The position numbers and the translations under genes were made by a program. A stretch of DNA of 64,000 bases from an uncultured Clostridia bacterium (GTDB lineage: Bacteria; Bacillota; Clostridia; TANB77; UBA1234), in assembly GCA_934169745.1 (NCBI GenBank), contig CAKPOE010000008.1, forward strand, positions 6,222-70,221, read 5' to 3'. Position 1 is the first letter of the stretch, and every line of letters begins with the position of its first letter. Shown here one piece after another: positions 43,807 to 52,358 of the stretch. The notes beneath the pieces are model-generated. The model did not search any database and was not told the origin of the DNA. It saw only the letters and a list, made by a program, of their open reading frames with translations.

Positions 43807-44382
43807 GTGGAAAAAGTGTGGATTTTTATGATAATTTTTTCATTTGTATTTGCTGTGTGCGTTGGAAATGTTCAAGAAGTTGTAAAATCGCTATTTGAAT
43901 CAACGAGTACAGCAATAGAATTATGTATAAGTATTGCTGGCATTATGTGTATGTGGTCTGGTTTTATGAATATTGCGGAGAAAGGTGGAGTTGTATCAAG
44001 CTTTTCAAAACTAGTGACACCAATTACAAGACTTCTATTTCCAGAATTACCAAAGGGAAGTGAGGCTAGTGGTCATATAGCTATAAACATGACAGCTAAT
44101 ATGCTTGGACTTGGAAATGTTGCTACTCCGATGGGAATAAAAGCAATGGAAAAGTTACAGGAACTAAATAAAACCCCAACACGATTATCAAAATCACAAC
44201 TTATGTTTGTTGTATTAAATACAGCTTCAATACAACTTATACCAACTACAGTAATTGCAATAAGAGCAAATCTTGGATCAACTAACCCAAATTCAATTGT
44301 ATTCCCCACAATTGTTTCCAGTGTGATTTCTGTAATCGTTGGAATCATACTTGTAAACTTTGTGTGCAGAAAGGATAAGTAA
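43807..44382 (+). CDS. spmA: Spore maturation protein A
   Basis: A 191-residue membrane protein of the SpmA family, needed with SpmB for spore core dehydration. It has an N-terminal membrane segment, the conserved stretch G-H-I-A-I-N-M-T-A-N-M-L-G-L-G-N-A/V-A-T-P (nucleoside-recognition-like), and two more hydrophobic segments near the end. I choose GTG 43807, after AGGGTGTGAG, over an in-frame start at 43702, since the family starts here. The stop is directly adjacent to spmB. Confidence 0.9.
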   Translation: MEKVWIFMIIFSFVFAVCVGNVQEVVKSLFESTSTAIELCISIAGIMCMWSGFMNIAEKGGVVSSFSKLVTPITRLLFPELPKGSEASGHIAINMTANMLGLGNVATPMGIKAMEKLQELNKTPTRLSKSQLMFVVLNTASIQLIPTTVIAIRANLGSTNPNSIVFPTIVSSVISVIVGIILVNFVCRKDK

Positions 44383-44902
44383 ATGAAAATACTTGAATAC
44401 ATATCATATATGATTGTTCCAATAATGATAATGTATATAATCTTAAGTGCAAGTAGAAAAAAGATAAAAGTGTATGATTGTTTTGTTGATGGTGTGTTTG
44501 AAGGAGCAAAAACAACTTTTAGAATTTTTCCAAATATACTTGCGATAATCGTTGCTATAACAATATTTAGAAGCTCAGGAGCTTTGGAATTAATAATAAA
44601 ATTAATAGAACCAATAACAAATCTTTTTAAGATACCAAAAGAAATAATTCCTCTTGGATTTATGAGTAGCGTATCACGGAGGAGCTTCACTTGGATTGCT
44701 TATGGATACTTTAAAGCAATATGGAACAGACACAGTAATAGGAAAAACAGCATCTACAATTTTAGGTAGCAGTGAAACCACGTTGTATGTATTAGCTGTT
44801 TACTTATCAGTGGGAAAAATAAAAGACACAAGAGGTGCATTGTGGATTGGAATAGTTTGTGATATTGTTGCAATATATATGGCGGTATTGCTCTGTAAAT
44901 AA
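44383..44902 (+). CDS. spmB: Spore maturation protein B, needs +1 shift at CGG
   Basis: SpmB acts with SpmA in spore maturation. Read straight, the frame changes after codon 98 into unrelated sequence and stops at 44769. At 44677 the zero-frame codon is CGG; skipping its C gives G-G-A-S-L-G-L-L-M-D-T-L-K-Q-Y-G and the conserved SpmB C-terminus to 44902, for a total of 172 residues, the family's length. Both halves match SpmB, so this is one gene. Either recoding or a one-base insertion explains it; the shift context is TCA CGG AGG. Confidence 0.82.
44677..44679 (+). other. Recoding site 2: in-frame CGG (spmB)
   Basis: Zero-frame TCA CGG AGG; +1 reading TCA (C) GGA GGA GCT restores the conserved SpmB sequence. 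Confidence 0.65.
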
Positions 44903-44975
44903 TTGTCGACCAAAGTCGAAAAAACACGAAAACATTGCGAGAGTAAAGAAAAATGAAATATTTTTATAAAAAGTA

Positions 44976-45003
44976 TTGACAAGAAATTTAATCGTGGTAA
45001 AAT
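44976..45003 (+). promoter_or_regulatory. Promoter of the Tad-like pilus operon
   Basis: TTGACA (44976-44981), 16 bases, TAAAAT (44998-45003), about 40 bases before the first gene. Confidence 0.7.
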
Positions 45004-45043
45004 GAGCGCATAAAAAGTAAATTAAAACAAGGATGTGAAAGCC

Positions 45044-45874
45044 ATGATTAATTACTTACTCATTTGTTTACTTTTTGTTATTTCGATTATATTTGCAGAC
45101 CAATTCTTAATAAAATGGAAAGCAGAAAGATACAAAAAGAAACATACACAGAATTCAAAGACAAAAGAAAATTTTTTCAAACACTTTATTTCAAAAATCA
45201 ATTTTATAAAGACAAAAGAAAACTTTTTATCTAAGCAAGGATACCCACTAAAATTAAATGTAATTTCATATTATACATTAAAAATAATTTTAATGCTTTT
45301 GTTTTTTATAGCAGGCACGATAAATTATAATTCTTATTTTGTTGCCATTATTTTTGGCACACTAGGATATTTTATTATAGATGTGCTTATCTATATAAAT
45401 AAAAAATCACGTGATAGTGAAATCTGTACGGATTTAATGCATGTTACAGATTCAATTTCTTTGCAACTTTCTGCGCATGTCTCGCTCAAAAATTCCTTAA
45501 AAAAGCAGTATGAAAATTGTAAAAATAAAGATTTAAAAAAAGCTTTGCTAGAGCTTTCGATGAAGTATGAACTTTCAGAATTAAATATTATAGAGGCGAC
45601 AAAAACATTGGAAGATAAATTTGATGTTTTAGAAATCAGTATGTTTTGTAAAGCACTTGCCACATATAATGAAACTACAGAAATAGAAAATGTATTAGCA
45701 AACCTTTCGACCATGCTGAAAGAAAAAAACATTGAAAAACTAAAACAAAACACTGTAACAAAAATAATATATATAACATTTGGCGTTGTTGTAGCATTGG
45801 GAAACATTATATTAATAACATTTTATCCATTATTCACAAGTATTGGACAAGGGTTTAATGATATTTTCAAGTAA
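45044..45874 (+). CDS. TadC/GspF-like pilus assembly membrane protein
   Basis: A 276-residue protein with an N-terminal membrane segment (about 3-20), two central segments (about 80-100, 105-120) and one C-terminal segment (about 245-268), with a cytoplasmic helical domain carrying L-M-H-V-T-D-S-I-S-L-Q-L-S-A-H. The layout fits the type II secretion F / TadB-TadC family, inner-membrane platforms of pili. ATG 45044 is favoured over GTG 45035 by the AAGGATG spacing. It opens a tight operon of pilus-like genes. Confidence 0.72.
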   Translation: MINYLLICLLFVISIIFADQFLIKWKAERYKKKHTQNSKTKENFFKHFISKINFIKTKENFLSKQGYPLKLNVISYYTLKIILMLLFFIAGTINYNSYFVAIIFGTLGYFIIDVLIYINKKSRDSEICTDLMHVTDSISLQLSAHVSLKNSLKKQYENCKNKDLKKALLELSMKYELSELNIIEATKTLEDKFDVLEISMFCKALATYNETTEIENVLANLSTMLKEKNIEKLKQNTVTKIIYITFGVVVALGNIILITFYPLFTSIGQGFNDIFK

Positions 45875-45889
45875 AGGAAGGAGAAAGTT

Positions 45890-46081
45890 ATGAAAAAATT
45901 TATTCAAAAACTAAAAGAAGAAAGAGGATCTGAAATATTGCAAGTAATATTAATATCGGGACTTTTATTGGTAATTATAATAACATTATTTTATCCTCAA
46001 ATGCAAACACTTTTCAACAACATGATGAGTACAATTTCTAATTGGTTTGAAAATGTTGGTAGTAAGCCGTTCGGCGTATAG
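45890..46081 (+). CDS. Flp-like small pilin
   Basis: A 63-residue protein: a basic start (K-K-F-I-Q-K-L-K-E-E-R-G), then S-E-I-L-Q-V-I-L-I-S-G-L-L-L-V-I and a short amphipathic tail. The G-S-E-I-L-Q segment before a hydrophobic helix resembles the leader of small Flp/Tad pilins, with Gly before the mature hydrophobic part. It lies 15 bases after the TadC-like gene. It could alternatively be a small pseudopilin. Confidence 0.65.
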   Translation: MKKFIQKLKEERGSEILQVILISGLLLVIIITLFYPQMQTLFNNMMSTISNWFENVGSKPFGV

Positions 46082-46090
46082 GAGGTAATA

Positions 46091-46807
46091 ATGAAGCGAA
46101 AGATTAGCATACTAACTATAGCAATCGTACTAACAGTAATTCTTTTTTCGGTGTCAACCTATCTTCAACGAAAGCTTATAAATTATGAGCCAGTAACAAA
46201 GTGTTATGTCGCAAAAGAAAATATTGAGCGATATGAAAAAGCGGAAAAAGAAATGTTTAAAGAAATTCAAATTCCAATAACAATTGTTATGAACATGAAG
46301 ATAATACAAAGTTTAGATGATATAGAAAATCTATATGCAGAAAACAAAGTATATGCAGGACAAATTCTAGTAAAAGAACAGTTTAAAACCAGCGAAGAAT
46401 TATCTCTGTTTGAGGGTGAAAAGGGCAAGGAAAAAATTGCAATTAAAATAAAATCTGCTGAAAATGGCGTTTCGTATAGAATTAAAGAACGCTCTATAAT
46501 AAATGTTTATGCAACTCTTAGAACAGAATACGCAAATAATGTGTTCCCTGAAAGAGATAGGCAACTTGTTGGTGGAGGTGATGATGGTTACTCCGCAATT
46601 AAAATATTAAATAGTGTTAGAGTTATAGGTGTGTTTGATAACAATGGATTAGAGATTACAGAGAGGACAGAAGAGCTCATTCCAGATACGGTTATGATAT
46701 CAGTGACACATGACGAAGCACGTGATATTAACTTGATAAGAGATTTGGCCACATTTAATATAACAGAATTAGAGGAGGAAACTCAAATTGAAGATATTTC
46801 TTATTGA
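46091..46807 (+). CDS. CpaB/SAF-domain pilus assembly protein
   Basis: A 238-residue protein with an N-terminal signal anchor (about residues 5-25), then a SAF-like domain in which V-A-K-E-N-I-E-R-Y-E and V-Y-A-G-Q-I-L-V-K-E are the typical landmarks, as in CpaB/RcpC of Tad pili. CpaB-like proteins sit in the outer envelope of Gram-negatives; in Gram-positives they are probably wall-side. ATG 46091 follows GGAGGT. The last 20 bases overlap the next gene. Confidence 0.75.
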   Translation: MKRKISILTIAIVLTVILFSVSTYLQRKLINYEPVTKCYVAKENIERYEKAEKEMFKEIQIPITIVMNMKIIQSLDDIENLYAENKVYAGQILVKEQFKTSEELSLFEGEKGKEKIAIKIKSAENGVSYRIKERSIINVYATLRTEYANNVFPERDRQLVGGGDDGYSAIKILNSVRVIGVFDNNGLEITERTEELIPDTVMISVTHDEARDINLIRDLATFNITELEEETQIEDISY

Positions 46808-47099
46808 TAGATATAATAAAAATTATGACATCGTAAAAGGCTTGCAAACATATGGAATAGAAAACGTTGAGACAAAAGAAAATACAAAAATAAAAGCGAC
46901 AAAAAATGATGTGTTAATTTTATTAGAAGATAGCGATTTTGAAGCTTTGTCTAAAACAACGAAAGTAATATGGATTACTAAAAACAAGAATGAAAAAGAT
47001 ATTTGGAAATTTGTTAATTTATATAATTGTATCGACATAATAGATGCGAATTTGGATAGGGAATATATTATAAAACGTATAGCTCAAAATATAGCATGA
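46788..47099 (+). CDS. Small receiver-like protein in the pilus operon
   Basis: A 103-residue protein starting K-I-F-L-I-D-R-Y-N, with alternating beta strands and helices (D-V-L-I-L-L-E-D near 44, K-V-I-W-I-T-K near 60), like a degenerate response-regulator receiver of the type found at the N-terminus of CpaE/TadZ. No ParA-like ATPase part follows. It begins at TTG 46788 inside the cpaB-like gene, after GAGGAGGAAA. The assignment is tentative. Confidence 0.55.
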   Translation: MKIFLIDRYNKNYDIVKGLQTYGIENVETKENTKIKATKNDVLILLEDSDFEALSKTTKVIWITKNKNEKDIWKFVNLYNCIDIIDANLDREYIIKRIAQNIA

Positions 47100-47110
47100 A
47101 AGGAGAAACA

Positions 47111-48356
47111 ATGAAAAAGTTAATATTTATTGTAATGTTAATGGCTGTATTATGCGTCAATCAAGCAAATATAAGTTACGCACTTGAATTTTCAGACACG
47201 AAAAATCATTGGGCAGAGAACTATATAAATAGACTTGTACTAAATGATGTTATAAATGGTTACGAAGATGGTACTTTTAAACCAGATAATAATGTCACAG
47301 TGGCAGAGTTTTTAAAGATGATAGTGCAATATACGGAATATAAAAAGGTGTATGAAGGAGAACGTTGGCCTGACTGGTACATTAACACAGCAAAACATTA
47401 TGGTTTTATAAAAGAAAACGAATTTGAAGATTATAATGCACCAATAAAAAGAAACGATGTTGCTAGAATACTTGCAAGATATATAAATGTTGATGATATT
47501 AAAAAAATTAAAAACAATTTTAATGATGAAGTATCAGATGATGTTTTAAAGCTTTCTGAACTCGGAGTAGTAACAGGGTATAACGATGGCACCTTTAAAG
47601 GAAATGATTTTGTTACAAGAGCAGAAGCTTCAACGATTATATGTAGAGCTGTAAAAACAAGAAGAGAACTAGTTGCAAATCGAAAATATGATTTAAAAAA
47701 TAGTGAAAGGTTAACCAATATAAATAAAAATCCAACATATGAAAGTAGTTATAGCAATAGATACGAGGTCCGAAATGGAAAGGTGTATTTTTTTGATAAT
47801 GGAAGATATGCTAAACTTGATGGATATACAATAAATGAAAAGTACATATCAAACCAAAAATTAATTAATCTAATAGAAAGTTTAATACAAGAAGATGGGT
47901 ACGTTGCAGTAAGCTATGTACCAGATGAAAAATTACTCGATAAAATAATCGTTAATTTTGGAAGACAAGAAGGATATGTATATAATAATAGCTATGCTTT
48001 TGGATATGTATTTTATGAGGACAAGCCTTTTGAACTTAGAAGAATATCTATGAACGAGAATTTAAGCGAAGAGTGTTTTATGAAAATCACAATAGCAAGA
48101 ATGTGGAAAGACTTTGCAGATTTACAAAGGCGGTGAGTATGCACATGAACTAAATAACGAAAGGTTACTTAGATCTCTGAAAGTCATTTTTGATAACGAA
48201 ACAGCAAATGGGATATATGAATACATACAAGAATGTATACCTAAACTTATGAAAGAAGGTAGCACAAAAAGATTTGCAGAGACAAAGAAAATAGGTAAAT
48301 ATGAATTAAACTTATACACAGACAACACAAGAGTTGTAATATATGTTTCAAAATGA
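47111..48356 (+). CDS. Exported SLH-domain protein, extended by +1 shift at CGG
   Basis: Read straight this is a 341-residue protein ending R-R-stop at 48136. It has a signal peptide (about 1-24) and two SLH domains (H-W-A-E-N-Y-I-N-R-L ... G-Y-E-D-G-T-F-K-P and V-T-G-Y-N-D-G-T-F) that attach proteins to wall polymers, and a C-terminal domain of unknown fold. The last sense codon is CGG followed by TGA. A +1 shift there joins a further 74 residues (G-E-Y-A-H-E-L-N-N-E-R ... V-V-I-Y-V-S-K) ending at 48356, giving 414. Those 74 could instead be a separate gene starting at TTG 48114. Confidence 0.72.
48131..48133 (+). other. Recoding site 3: in-frame CGG before TGA (SLH gene)
   Basis: Zero-frame AGG CGG TGA; +1 reading AGG (C) GGT GAG TAT opens a 74-codon frame. 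Unlike the others the base after CGG is T, and the codon following is a stop. Confidence 0.5.
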
Positions 48357-48362
48357 TTTCAA

Positions 48363-48441
48363 TTTTGAAAGCAAAAGCTTTCAAACCAGTAATACTAAAT
48401 GTTTTCATAAAGAAATAGGGCCCTTAACCTATTTCTTTATG
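48363..48441 (+). promoter_or_regulatory. Two hairpins upstream of the 547-residue gene
   Basis: A small stem (TTGAAAGC / GCTTTCAA, 48366-48383) is followed by a 14-pair stem CATAAAGAAATAGG / CCTATTTCTTTATG (48406-48419 and 48428-48441) with an eight-base loop. No T-run follows, and AAGGAGG lies 11 bases after it, so it may govern translation or mRNA processing of the next gene. Confidence 0.6.
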
Positions 48442-48461
48442 AGGCCCCTAAAGGAGGACAA

Positions 48462-50105
48462 ATGAGAAAAATAATAATATTATTGATAGTTATAATTAGT
48501 ATACAAACTATATCGTTTGGATATAGCAGAAACTTTGAATATATGATAGGTGCAATGAATATAGAACCGAAAACAGAAAATGGATATATGCTTAATGAAG
48601 AAATATATGATAAGTATAAGCAATTTGTTTATGGAAGTCCGTTAGCTGTTACAAGTGGGCAGAGATGGAAAAATGTAGAACAAGGTAGATGGACAAAAGG
48701 TGGCGGAGCATGGAAAGGCTCTGGTACAAGAGGAGAGTATTGGATATTGGGATATAATTTGTCCAATGAATTTGTACATAATCATAGATTTCCAGTAGAT
48801 GTAGAACCACCAACACCGCCGACAGAATGGAGATATGTAGAGCTTTCTGATGCAGAAAAATCTTGGAATAACACAGAAATATATTTACATGAGGAACAAA
48901 AAATATATATGCAAACAACAAAGTTAATGCGTAATGATATTACATATGAATTGACAGCACAAGATATCGGACTTAATAAAGCAAGAGTTGAAAACTACGC
49001 AACTTGGAAGACGGAAGGGAACATATACACAAGAAGGTATGACAGAAATAATAAAGAATGGGCTGCAAATTTTCTTGTGCCACCAATGGCTGCAAATGCC
49101 GAGTTAAAAGCAGAATTATATTTAGAAAATGGAAATGAATATACAATAAAAAAAGATGAAGAAAGTATAGTCGTTCCAATTACATATGGCTGTCAAGTTG
49201 TTAATTTAACCGATTTTGCTAAGCCAAAACATGTAAAGAAAATTCATGCGGAACTCACTTTAGACAATAAAATATTCAGCGAAACATCAGATGAAAAAAC
49301 AACGCAGATTTCAAAAGAATATAATCTTATAATTAATAAACAAGATTTTCGAGGACAGAGTGATGTTGAAATAGAAGTAGCTTGTAATTCGTTGCTACTT
49401 ACTGAATTCATTGTAGACGGTGCACTTACAGATATTAATGTACAAAAAATTTATATTCATATTGAAAGCAACGAAGAAGAAGCAGATGACTTAAAAGTAA
49501 AAGAAGAGAATCGAAACTATGTGGACGAGGCAGTACCACCAAGAATAAATAGTGTAACATTAGGAAGATACCAAAATGCAAAGATAATACCACTAAAAAA
49601 ATCAAAGAAAACAAAAACAGAATTTATTTGTGCTGGTCATATGCTCGCAATAGAAGTTGACACGAGTAATACAGATTATATAACGCTAGAGTTTGAAGGC
49701 GATTCATCAATAATAACATTGGACGATTTAACAAAAAGATTTGAATGGGATGAACCACAAGAAAGAAAAGTTAAGACGAGATATTCTTCTCTAAAGGCAT
49801 TGAAGAATACATACAAAAAACGTACCAAAATATATCCGAAACAAGGTGGATATTTTGTGTATTATTATGTGATTCCATATAAGACAAAACAAACATTACA
49901 TTCATGGAATACACTAAGAGAACAAAAAAACGATGCTTTTGAAATTGAAGAGAACAAATTGTTTTCAAGAATAGGAAAGCCATACAACATAGTGATAAAA
50001 GCTTATTCTAAAGATGGGGTAAGAACCAAAAAGATACAGCTTGATGTCTTTGAAAGATGGGATACATTATATAATAGAAATTTAAGTCCATACATAACTA
50101 AGTAG
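48462..50105 (+). CDS. Large exported protein of unknown function in the pilus operon
   Basis: A 547-residue exported protein with a signal peptide (residues 1-20, ending S-F-G-Y). It is rich in aromatic and charged residues, with W-K-G-S-G-T-R-G-E-Y-W-I-L-G-Y near 85-100, a proline patch V-E-P-P-T-P-P-T near 114-121 and beta-rich segments throughout. I do not recognise a domain; by context it may be an adhesin or structural subunit. ATG 48462 follows AAGGAGG. It lies between the SLH gene and two TadE-like genes. Confidence 0.75.
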   Translation: MRKIIILLIVIISIQTISFGYSRNFEYMIGAMNIEPKTENGYMLNEEIYDKYKQFVYGSPLAVTSGQRWKNVEQGRWTKGGGAWKGSGTRGEYWILGYNLSNEFVHNHRFPVDVEPPTPPTEWRYVELSDAEKSWNNTEIYLHEEQKIYMQTTKLMRNDITYELTAQDIGLNKARVENYATWKTEGNIYTRRYDRNNKEWAANFLVPPMAANAELKAELYLENGNEYTIKKDEESIVVPITYGCQVVNLTDFAKPKHVKKIHAELTLDNKIFSETSDEKTTQISKEYNLIINKQDFRGQSDVEIEVACNSLLLTEFIVDGALTDINVQKIYIHIESNEEEADDLKVKEENRNYVDEAVPPRINSVTLGRYQNAKIIPLKKSKKTKTEFICAGHMLAIEVDTSNTDYITLEFEGDSSIITLDDLTKRFEWDEPQERKVKTRYSSLKALKNTYKKRTKIYPKQGGYFVYYYVIPYKTKQTLHSWNTLREQKNDAFEIEENKLFSRIGKPYNIVIKAYSKDGVRTKKIQLDVFERWDTLYNRNLSPYITK

Positions 50106-50112
50106 GTGAAAA

Positions 50113-50598
50113 ATGGAAAGAGGAAACACGTTGATAATCGTGACGATATTTATGGCTATAATACTGACAATTTTAATATTTGCTGTGGTGATTTTTATGT
50201 CGCATGTAAATAACACTTTATATAATGTAAAACTAGATATGTATTCAATTGCACGAAGTGGAATTATATCAGTAAATAAAAACCAAGCTAATGTAGGGAA
50301 TTTTAAATATGATACAAAAACGTATAAAAAAGAATTTGAAAAGAGCTTAAAAGAAAACTACAAGCTAAATGAAGAATTTGAAAATGAAGAAAAATTAATC
50401 TCGAAAATAAAAATAGTAGAATACAAAATATACAAGAAGGGTGAAAAAGATAACTTCACAAAAAGTAGAGCGGATGATAGAACGTTGCATATAGTGCTAG
50501 AAGTAAAGTTAAGACCGATAATCTTTAGAAAACTTTTAGAAAAAATTTTTATTTTTAAGATACATGAAGATGTGAATTTAAACGTTGTAAATTTATAA
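50113..50598 (+). CDS. TadE/TadG-like minor pilin 1
   Basis: A 161-residue protein with a short basic/polar start (M-E-R-G-N-T-L-I-I-V-T) leading straight into a membrane helix (about 7-30), then a soluble domain rich in Lys and Glu. The R-G-N-T-L pattern just before the helix is like TadE-type pseudopilins. It starts eight bases after the 547-residue gene. Assignment rests on architecture and neighbours. Confidence 0.6.
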   Translation: MERGNTLIIVTIFMAIILTILIFAVVIFMSHVNNTLYNVKLDMYSIARSGIISVNKNQANVGNFKYDTKTYKKEFEKSLKENYKLNEEFENEEKLISKIKIVEYKIYKKGEKDNFTKSRADDRTLHIVLEVKLRPIIFRKLLEKIFIFKIHEDVNLNVVNL

Positions 50599-50609
50599 AA
50601 GGAGAAAAA

Positions 50610-50999
50610 ATGAAATCTCAAAAAGGAAGTTCAATATTAACAACACCAATAATAATAGCAATTGGTATGATGCTAGTAGCAACGCTTATAGTATTTGCAA
50701 TCAAAATATTAATGCCATATATATGGTATGAAAAGCTGTCGAGTACTTGTATAAAATATGTATTTATAATGGAGGAATATGGCTATTTAACAAGGAAAGA
50801 AAAAAGCAATTTGTTAAATGAATTAGAAAAGCAAGGATTTGAAAAGGAAAATGTGAAAGTGCAATCAACAACGAAACTGCAAAGTTACGGTTCACCAATA
50901 TATTTAAATGTAGAGTACAAATATAACTTGAAATTACCTATAATAGGAGAAAAAACAATTCCAATGGAAATAAGTAGGACATCGGTCAGTAAGAGATGA
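50610..50999 (+). CDS. TadE-like minor pilin 2
   Basis: A 129-residue protein: K-S-Q-K-G-S-S-I-L-T-T-P-I-I-I-A-I-G then a long hydrophobic helix (about 8-35), then a soluble part with Y-L-N-V-E-Y-K-Y-N-L-K. The K-G-S-S-I-L start resembles the processed leader of pseudopilins. It is the last gene of the plus-strand pilus operon, ending at a hairpin shared with convergent rlmH. Confidence 0.62.
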   Translation: MKSQKGSSILTTPIIIAIGMMLVATLIVFAIKILMPYIWYEKLSSTCIKYVFIMEEYGYLTRKEKSNLLNELEKQGFEKENVKVQSTTKLQSYGSPIYLNVEYKYNLKLPIIGEKTIPMEISRTSVSKR

Positions 51000-51002
51000 A
51001 AA

Positions 51003-51018
51003 AGGGCAACAACGCCCT
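51003..51018 (-). terminator. Terminator of the rlmH operon
   Basis: On the minus strand AGGGC / GCCCT with a six-base loop followed by TTTTT. Between the convergent pilus operon and rlmH. Confidence 0.6.
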
Positions 51019-51027
51019 CAAATCTGC

Positions 51028-51507
51028 TTACCAGTGGTACTTTTCATTGTTTATTATTTTGAAGCAACGGAAAATTTGCTCTGTTAGAAATAAACGAATT
51101 AATTGATGCGGAAAAGTTAGCTTTGAAAAGCTTAGTTGAAAGTTGCTTCTGTCAAGTAAACTTTTATCTAAACCTAATGTTCCTCCTATTAAAAAACAAA
51201 TAGTACTGAATCCGTTTACCGTTATACTTTGAAGTTTCTCAGCAAACTCTTCAGAAGAAAGCTCTTTACCACGTAAATCTAATGCAATTACGAAGTCGGA
51301 AGTCTTGATTTGTTTAAGTATTTTGTCGGCTTCAAGTTTTTTAATATTGTTTAAATCCTTCTCAGAAGGATTTGCGGGTATCATTTCATCTGCTACTTCA
51401 CAAATGCTAATTTCTGCATATTTAGATATACGCTTTGTGTATTCCTTTATAGCATCTTGAATGTAAGTTTCTTTTACTTTTCCAACACAAAAAATTTTAA
51501 TATTCAT
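51028..51507 (-). CDS. rlmH: 23S rRNA (pseudouridine1915-N3)-methyltransferase RlmH
   Basis: A 159-residue SPOUT methyltransferase. Signature parts are V-G-K-V-K-E near residue 8, F-V-I-A-L-D-L-R-G-K near 76, F-L-I-G-G-T-L-G-L near 105, and the C-terminal F-P-H-Q-L-I-R-L-F-L-T-E-Q-I-F-R. It methylates pseudouridine 1915 of 23S rRNA. Its length is exactly the family's. It is downstream of walJ, as at the end of the Bacillus wal operon. Confidence 0.96.
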   Translation of the reverse strand: MNIKIFCVGKVKETYIQDAIKEYTKRISKYAEISICEVADEMIPANPSEKDLNNIKKLEADKILKQIKTSDFVIALDLRGKELSSEEFAEKLQSITVNGFSTICFLIGGTLGLDKSLLDRSNFQLSFSKLTFPHQLIRLFLTEQIFRCFKIINNEKYHW

Positions 51508-51533
51508 AACATTTTCTCCATAATTTAAAATTA

Positions 51534-51554
51534 GGTCGCATTATAAATGCGACC
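51534..51554 (-). terminator. Hairpin between walJ and rlmH
   Basis: GGTCGCAT / ATGCGACC eight-pair stem; on the minus strand followed by TAATTTT. Probably a weak terminator. Confidence 0.55.
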
Positions 51555-51561
51555 ATAAGAA

Positions 51562-52347
51562 TTATACTAATTCCAAAACCTTGTCAACAGTGTCTCTACC
51601 AGCCACAGATAAATTAAAGCTTGATTTGTCGATGTTGCTAAGGGATAACTCATTAATTACTGTTTGGTATGCAAGCTCTGGAAAATTGTTTTCTTTGCTT
51701 AAATGACCAAGAATTATATTAGAAACTCCGCTCTTGCAAAGATGGCAAATCGCTTTGCTTGCCGTATCATTTGAAAGATGGCCGTATTCACCTTCTATTC
51801 TTTTCTTTAAGAAGAAAGGATAAGGACTACATTTTAAAGTTTCTGTATCATAATTTGATTCAAGGAGTAAAACATCACTTTTTTCCATCTGATGTAATAT
51901 ATCATCAGTCATATGACCAATATCTGTTGCGATAGTTATCTTCTTGCTTTCACAATAAATACTAAATCCGCAAGGGTCAACAGCATCATGAGGAATACTA
52001 AAAGGATGTATTTTCAAATCACCAATTGAGAAATCTTCGTTTGCAACAAAAAAATCTTTACATTCCTCACCGATATTTAAGCTGTCCATTGCTTTCCAAG
52101 TTTTTGACGTTGCATAGACACTAATACCATATTTTTTACAAATAGTAGTAAGACCTTTTGTGTGGTCAATGTGCTCATGTGAAATTATAATCCCATCAAT
52201 ATCTTCAATTGATTTTTCAAGATTGTTTAACGCTTTTACAATTTTTTGACAACTAGTACCAGCATCCACTAGAATATTGGTACTTTCGGAAGATATAAAA
52301 GTACAATTTCCACTGCTACCACTATATAAATTACAAAATTTTATCAT
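51562..52347 (-). CDS. walJ: WalJ/YycJ-like metallo-beta-lactamase-fold hydrolase
   Basis: A 261-residue metallo-beta-lactamase-fold protein with Y-S-G-S-S-G-N-C near residue 8, S-H-E-H-I-D-H-T-K-G near 58-67, and later metal ligands in A-T-D-I-G-H. WalJ (YycJ/VicX) has 5'-3' exonuclease-like activity and couples cell division to replication in Bacillus. The start at 52347 follows GAGGTG, just after the murA stop. The walRK-like genes lie 14 kb away, so the classical wal operon is split. Confidence 0.85.
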   Translation of the reverse strand: MIKFCNLYSGSSGNCTFISSESTNILVDAGTSCQKIVKALNNLEKSIEDIDGIIISHEHIDHTKGLTTICKKYGISVYATSKTWKAMDSLNIGEECKDFFVANEDFSIGDLKIHPFSIPHDAVDPCGFSIYCESKKITIATDIGHMTDDILHQMEKSDVLLLESNYDTETLKCSPYPFFLKKRIEGEYGHLSNDTASKAICHLCKSGVSNIILGHLSKENNFPELAYQTVINELSLSNIDKSSFNLSVAGRDTVDKVLELV

Positions 52348-52358
52348 CTGTGTACACC

